A stretch of 44,505 nt of DNA. Origin: Holophagaceae bacterium. Lineage in GTDB: Bacteria; Acidobacteriota; Holophagae; Holophagales; Holophagaceae. Positions 43,039 through 44,505 of this stretch are shown here, piece by piece (positions within the stretch are counted from its first letter, which is position 1; each line of letters opens with the position of its first letter). The DNA is taken from NCBI GenBank assembly GCA_003165415.1, contig PLUC01000192.1, positions 1-44,505 on the forward strand, read 5' to 3'. The notes under the pieces are model-generated. The model did not search any database, had not been told where the DNA came from, and saw nothing but the letters and a program-made list of their open reading frames with translations. A program made the translations under genes and the position numbers.

Positions 43039-44346
43039 ATGCCACTCACTGAACTCTTTCTCGACCATCTGAAAGTGCGGTTGGCGTATGCCGGACAGGC
43101 CTTGGCCGCCCATGGCTTCGACACCCTGGTCATCTCCAGCGGCGCTCCCTACACCCACTTCGCCGACGACCAGGAAGCGCCCTTCCACACCGTGCCCCAC
43201 TTCCGCCACTACTGCCCCATCACCGGCCCGCACCATGTGCTCAAGCTGCGGCCCGGAAAGAAGCCCCTGCTGGTGCGCTTCGCCCCGGAGGACTTCTGGT
43301 ACGAGCAGCTGCCCCTGGGCAACCCCTTCTGGCTCGCGGGGTTCGACCTGGAGGAGGCGCCCAGCCTGGAGGCGGTGTGGGCCGCGGTGGGGCGCCCGGC
43401 CCGGGCGACCTACATCGGCAACGAGCCGGAACCGGCCCTGGCGGCCGGCATGGAGGCCAATCCCGCGGGCCTCACCGCCTGCCTGGACTGGGGCCGCAGC
43501 TACAAGACCCCGTACGAGGTCCATTGCCTGGAGGAGGCCACCGTGCGCGGGGCCAAGGGCCACATGGCCGGGCGGCAGGCCTTCCTGGCCGGGGCCTCGG
43601 AGCTGGAGATCCACTACGCCTTCGTGGAGGCGGTGGAGTGCCTGGAATCCGAACTGGCCTTCCCCAGCATCGTCGCCCAGAACGAGAAGGGCGCCACCCT
43701 CCACTACGAGAACAAGCGCAGCTTCCGCAAGGGCCAGACCCTGCTCCTGGACTGCGGAGCCCGGACCCTGGGCTACGCTTCGGACATCACCCGGGTCACC
43801 ACGGCGCCTGGCTGCGATCCCCGGTTCAAGGCCCTGGTGGCCGGGATGGAGCGGAACCAGAAGGCGCTGGCCGCCGCCGTGGCTCCCGGGGTGCCGTTCG
43901 GCGACCTGCACCACCTGTCCCACCTCAAGCTGGCGGCCCTGCTGAAGGAACACGGCATCCTGGACGCCGGGCCCGAACAGGCGGTGGACCTGGGCCTCAC
44001 CCGCCCCTTCTACCCCCACGGGCTGGGCCACCACCTGGGCATCCAGGTGCACGACGTGGCCGGCAAGCTGGCCGGCCCCGACGGCAGTTTCGCCCCGCCG
44101 CCGGCCCGGCATCCCACCCTGCGCACCACCCGGACGATCGAGCCCGGCCAGGTGATCACCATCGAACCCGGCTGCTACTTCATCCCGATGCTGCTGCAGC
44201 CGTTCCGGGAGAACGGCCAGGGGCAGCGCTTCAACTGGAAGCTCATCGACCAGCTCAGCCCCCTGGGCGGCATCCGCATCGAGGACGACGTCCTGGTCAC
44301 GGCCACCGGCAGCCGCAACCTCACCCGGGAACAATTGCAGGACTGA
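43039..44346 (+). CDS. pepQ: Xaa-Pro dipeptidase (M24 metallopeptidase)
   Basis: This prolidase cleaves dipeptides ending in proline. The 435-residue protein has the pita-bread fold with metal ligands in LLDCGARTLGYASDITRVT (Asp, Asp), YPHGLGHHLGIQVHD (His), VITIEPGCYFIP (Glu) and GGIRIEDDVLVT (Glu). The long PDGSF-type insert before ITIEPG and the HPTLRTTR segment fit PepQ. ATG 43039 has CAGGAG upstream. It stands alone on its strand. Confidence 0.93.
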   Translation: MPLTELFLDHLKVRLAYAGQALAAHGFDTLVISSGAPYTHFADDQEAPFHTVPHFRHYCPITGPHHVLKLRPGKKPLLVRFAPEDFWYEQLPLGNPFWLAGFDLEEAPSLEAVWAAVGRPARATYIGNEPEPALAAGMEANPAGLTACLDWGRSYKTPYEVHCLEEATVRGAKGHMAGRQAFLAGASELEIHYAFVEAVECLESELAFPSIVAQNEKGATLHYENKRSFRKGQTLLLDCGARTLGYASDITRVTTAPGCDPRFKALVAGMERNQKALAAAVAPGVPFGDLHHLSHLKLAALLKEHGILDAGPEQAVDLGLTRPFYPHGLGHHLGIQVHDVAGKLAGPDGSFAPPPARHPTLRTTRTIEPGQVITIEPGCYFIPMLLQPFRENGQGQRFNWKLIDQLSPLGGIRIEDDVLVTATGSRNLTREQLQD

Positions 44347-44351
44347 CATGA

Positions 44352-44444
44352 ACGAGGGGAGGCCACGCATGCGTGGCCTCGCGATCGCTACGCTCCCTCT
44401 CATTCGACGCATGATTCGACGCATGCGTCTCATCATCCCCTCGT
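44352..44444. repeat. Palindrome cluster downstream of pepQ
   Basis: ACGAGGGGA (44352-44360) and TCCCCTCGT (44436-44444) are inverted ends of a 93-base unit. Inside are a perfect 22-base palindrome (44359-44380, GAGGCCACGCA and its complement), a 12-base tandem direct repeat ATTCGACGCATG (44402-44413, 44414-44425) and a second palindrome GACGCATGCGTC (44418-44429). It resembles a REP/MITE-like element or a compound terminator. No T-run follows. Confidence 0.75.
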
Positions 44445-44452
44445 GCTCCCCC

Positions 44453-44485
44453 ACGTGGTGGCCGGGCAAAGCCCGGCCACCACGT
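44453..44485. terminator. Strong hairpin at the window end
   Basis: A 15-base perfect stem ACGTGGTGGCCGGGC with loop AAA and its complement forms a very stable hairpin 107 bases after the pepQ stop. The bases after it (CTGCAGTTTGGACTTTTC) hold only short T-runs, so it may be a terminator or part of the same repeat cluster as 44352-44444. Confidence 0.5.
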
Positions 44486-44505
44486 CTGCAGTTTGGACTT
44501 TTCGT

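Noticed and set aside
44402-44425. CRISPR array at the window end
   Set aside because: The 12-base repeat is directly tandem with no spacers and no cas genes are near.

Overview
The window is high-GC bacterial chromosome from a Gram-negative organism: it carries lipid A and LPS-transport genes (lpxA, fabZ, lptB and an LptC/LptA-like gene), groESL under a CIRCE operator, sigma-54, and two genes of the futalosine route to menaquinone (mqnA, mqnC). With the B12-dependent mutase, agmatine-to-putrescine genes and two chemoreceptors, this suggests an Acidobacteriota-like anaerobe or facultative anaerobe (perhaps Holophagae/Geothrix-like). The taxonomy is inference from gene content, not measured. 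No rRNA, tRNA, CRISPR array, integrase or complete insertion sequence was seen.

Layout. 1-710: groEL (partial) and groES, leftward, with promoter and CIRCE. 819-4175: zinc-ribbon protein, YggS, a transmembrane chemoreceptor and a Uma2 relic. 4210-8594: ftsW, methylmalonyl-CoA mutase large subunit, rpe and an XRE-PAS regulator. 8741-10650: aguB-aguA, converting agmatine to putrescine. 10653-12349: a frameshifted beta-barrel gene and a VapBC-like cassette with small upstream ORFs. 12401-14757: kgtP diverging from a soluble diacid-sensing chemoreceptor. 14752-23079: a tightly packed leftward run accA-recJ-lptC/A-lptB-rpoN-hpf-(55-aa zinc protein)-mqnC, with start/stop overlaps at several junctions. 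23150-24123: mobA and a CMD-family protein. 24179-28540: a catabolic module (MFS permease and DJ-1/PfpI protein diverging from an enolase-superfamily enzyme and a GntR regulator, plus an SDR), with a symmetric divergent promoter/operator between the two arms.

28651-34081 is the accessory zone: an MNT/HEPN pair whose HEPN half is broken and joined to a peptidase-like fragment, a DUF4239 membrane protein, a degenerate second copy of the era 3' end, a DUF4382-type lipoprotein, an RHS-like remnant ending in a papain-like candidate toxin tip, and directly behind it an AT-rich membrane protein that looks like its immunity partner. The two era tails flank about 3.7 kb. 34082-38042 returns to core genes (era, lpxA, fabZ, a GAF/HD-GYP protein). 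38041-44346 holds an RNA m5U methyltransferase, ogt, alkA, mqnA, an IPT/TIG surface protein interrupted by an in-frame stop, and a prolidase. The last 150 bases are a cluster of perfect palindromes and short repeats.

The strongest candidate for something undescribed is the toxin-tip/immunity pair at 33000-33776 inside the region bounded by the two era tails. Next are the unusually long LptC/LptA-like protein and the 55-aa zinc-ribbon protein between hpf and mqnC.
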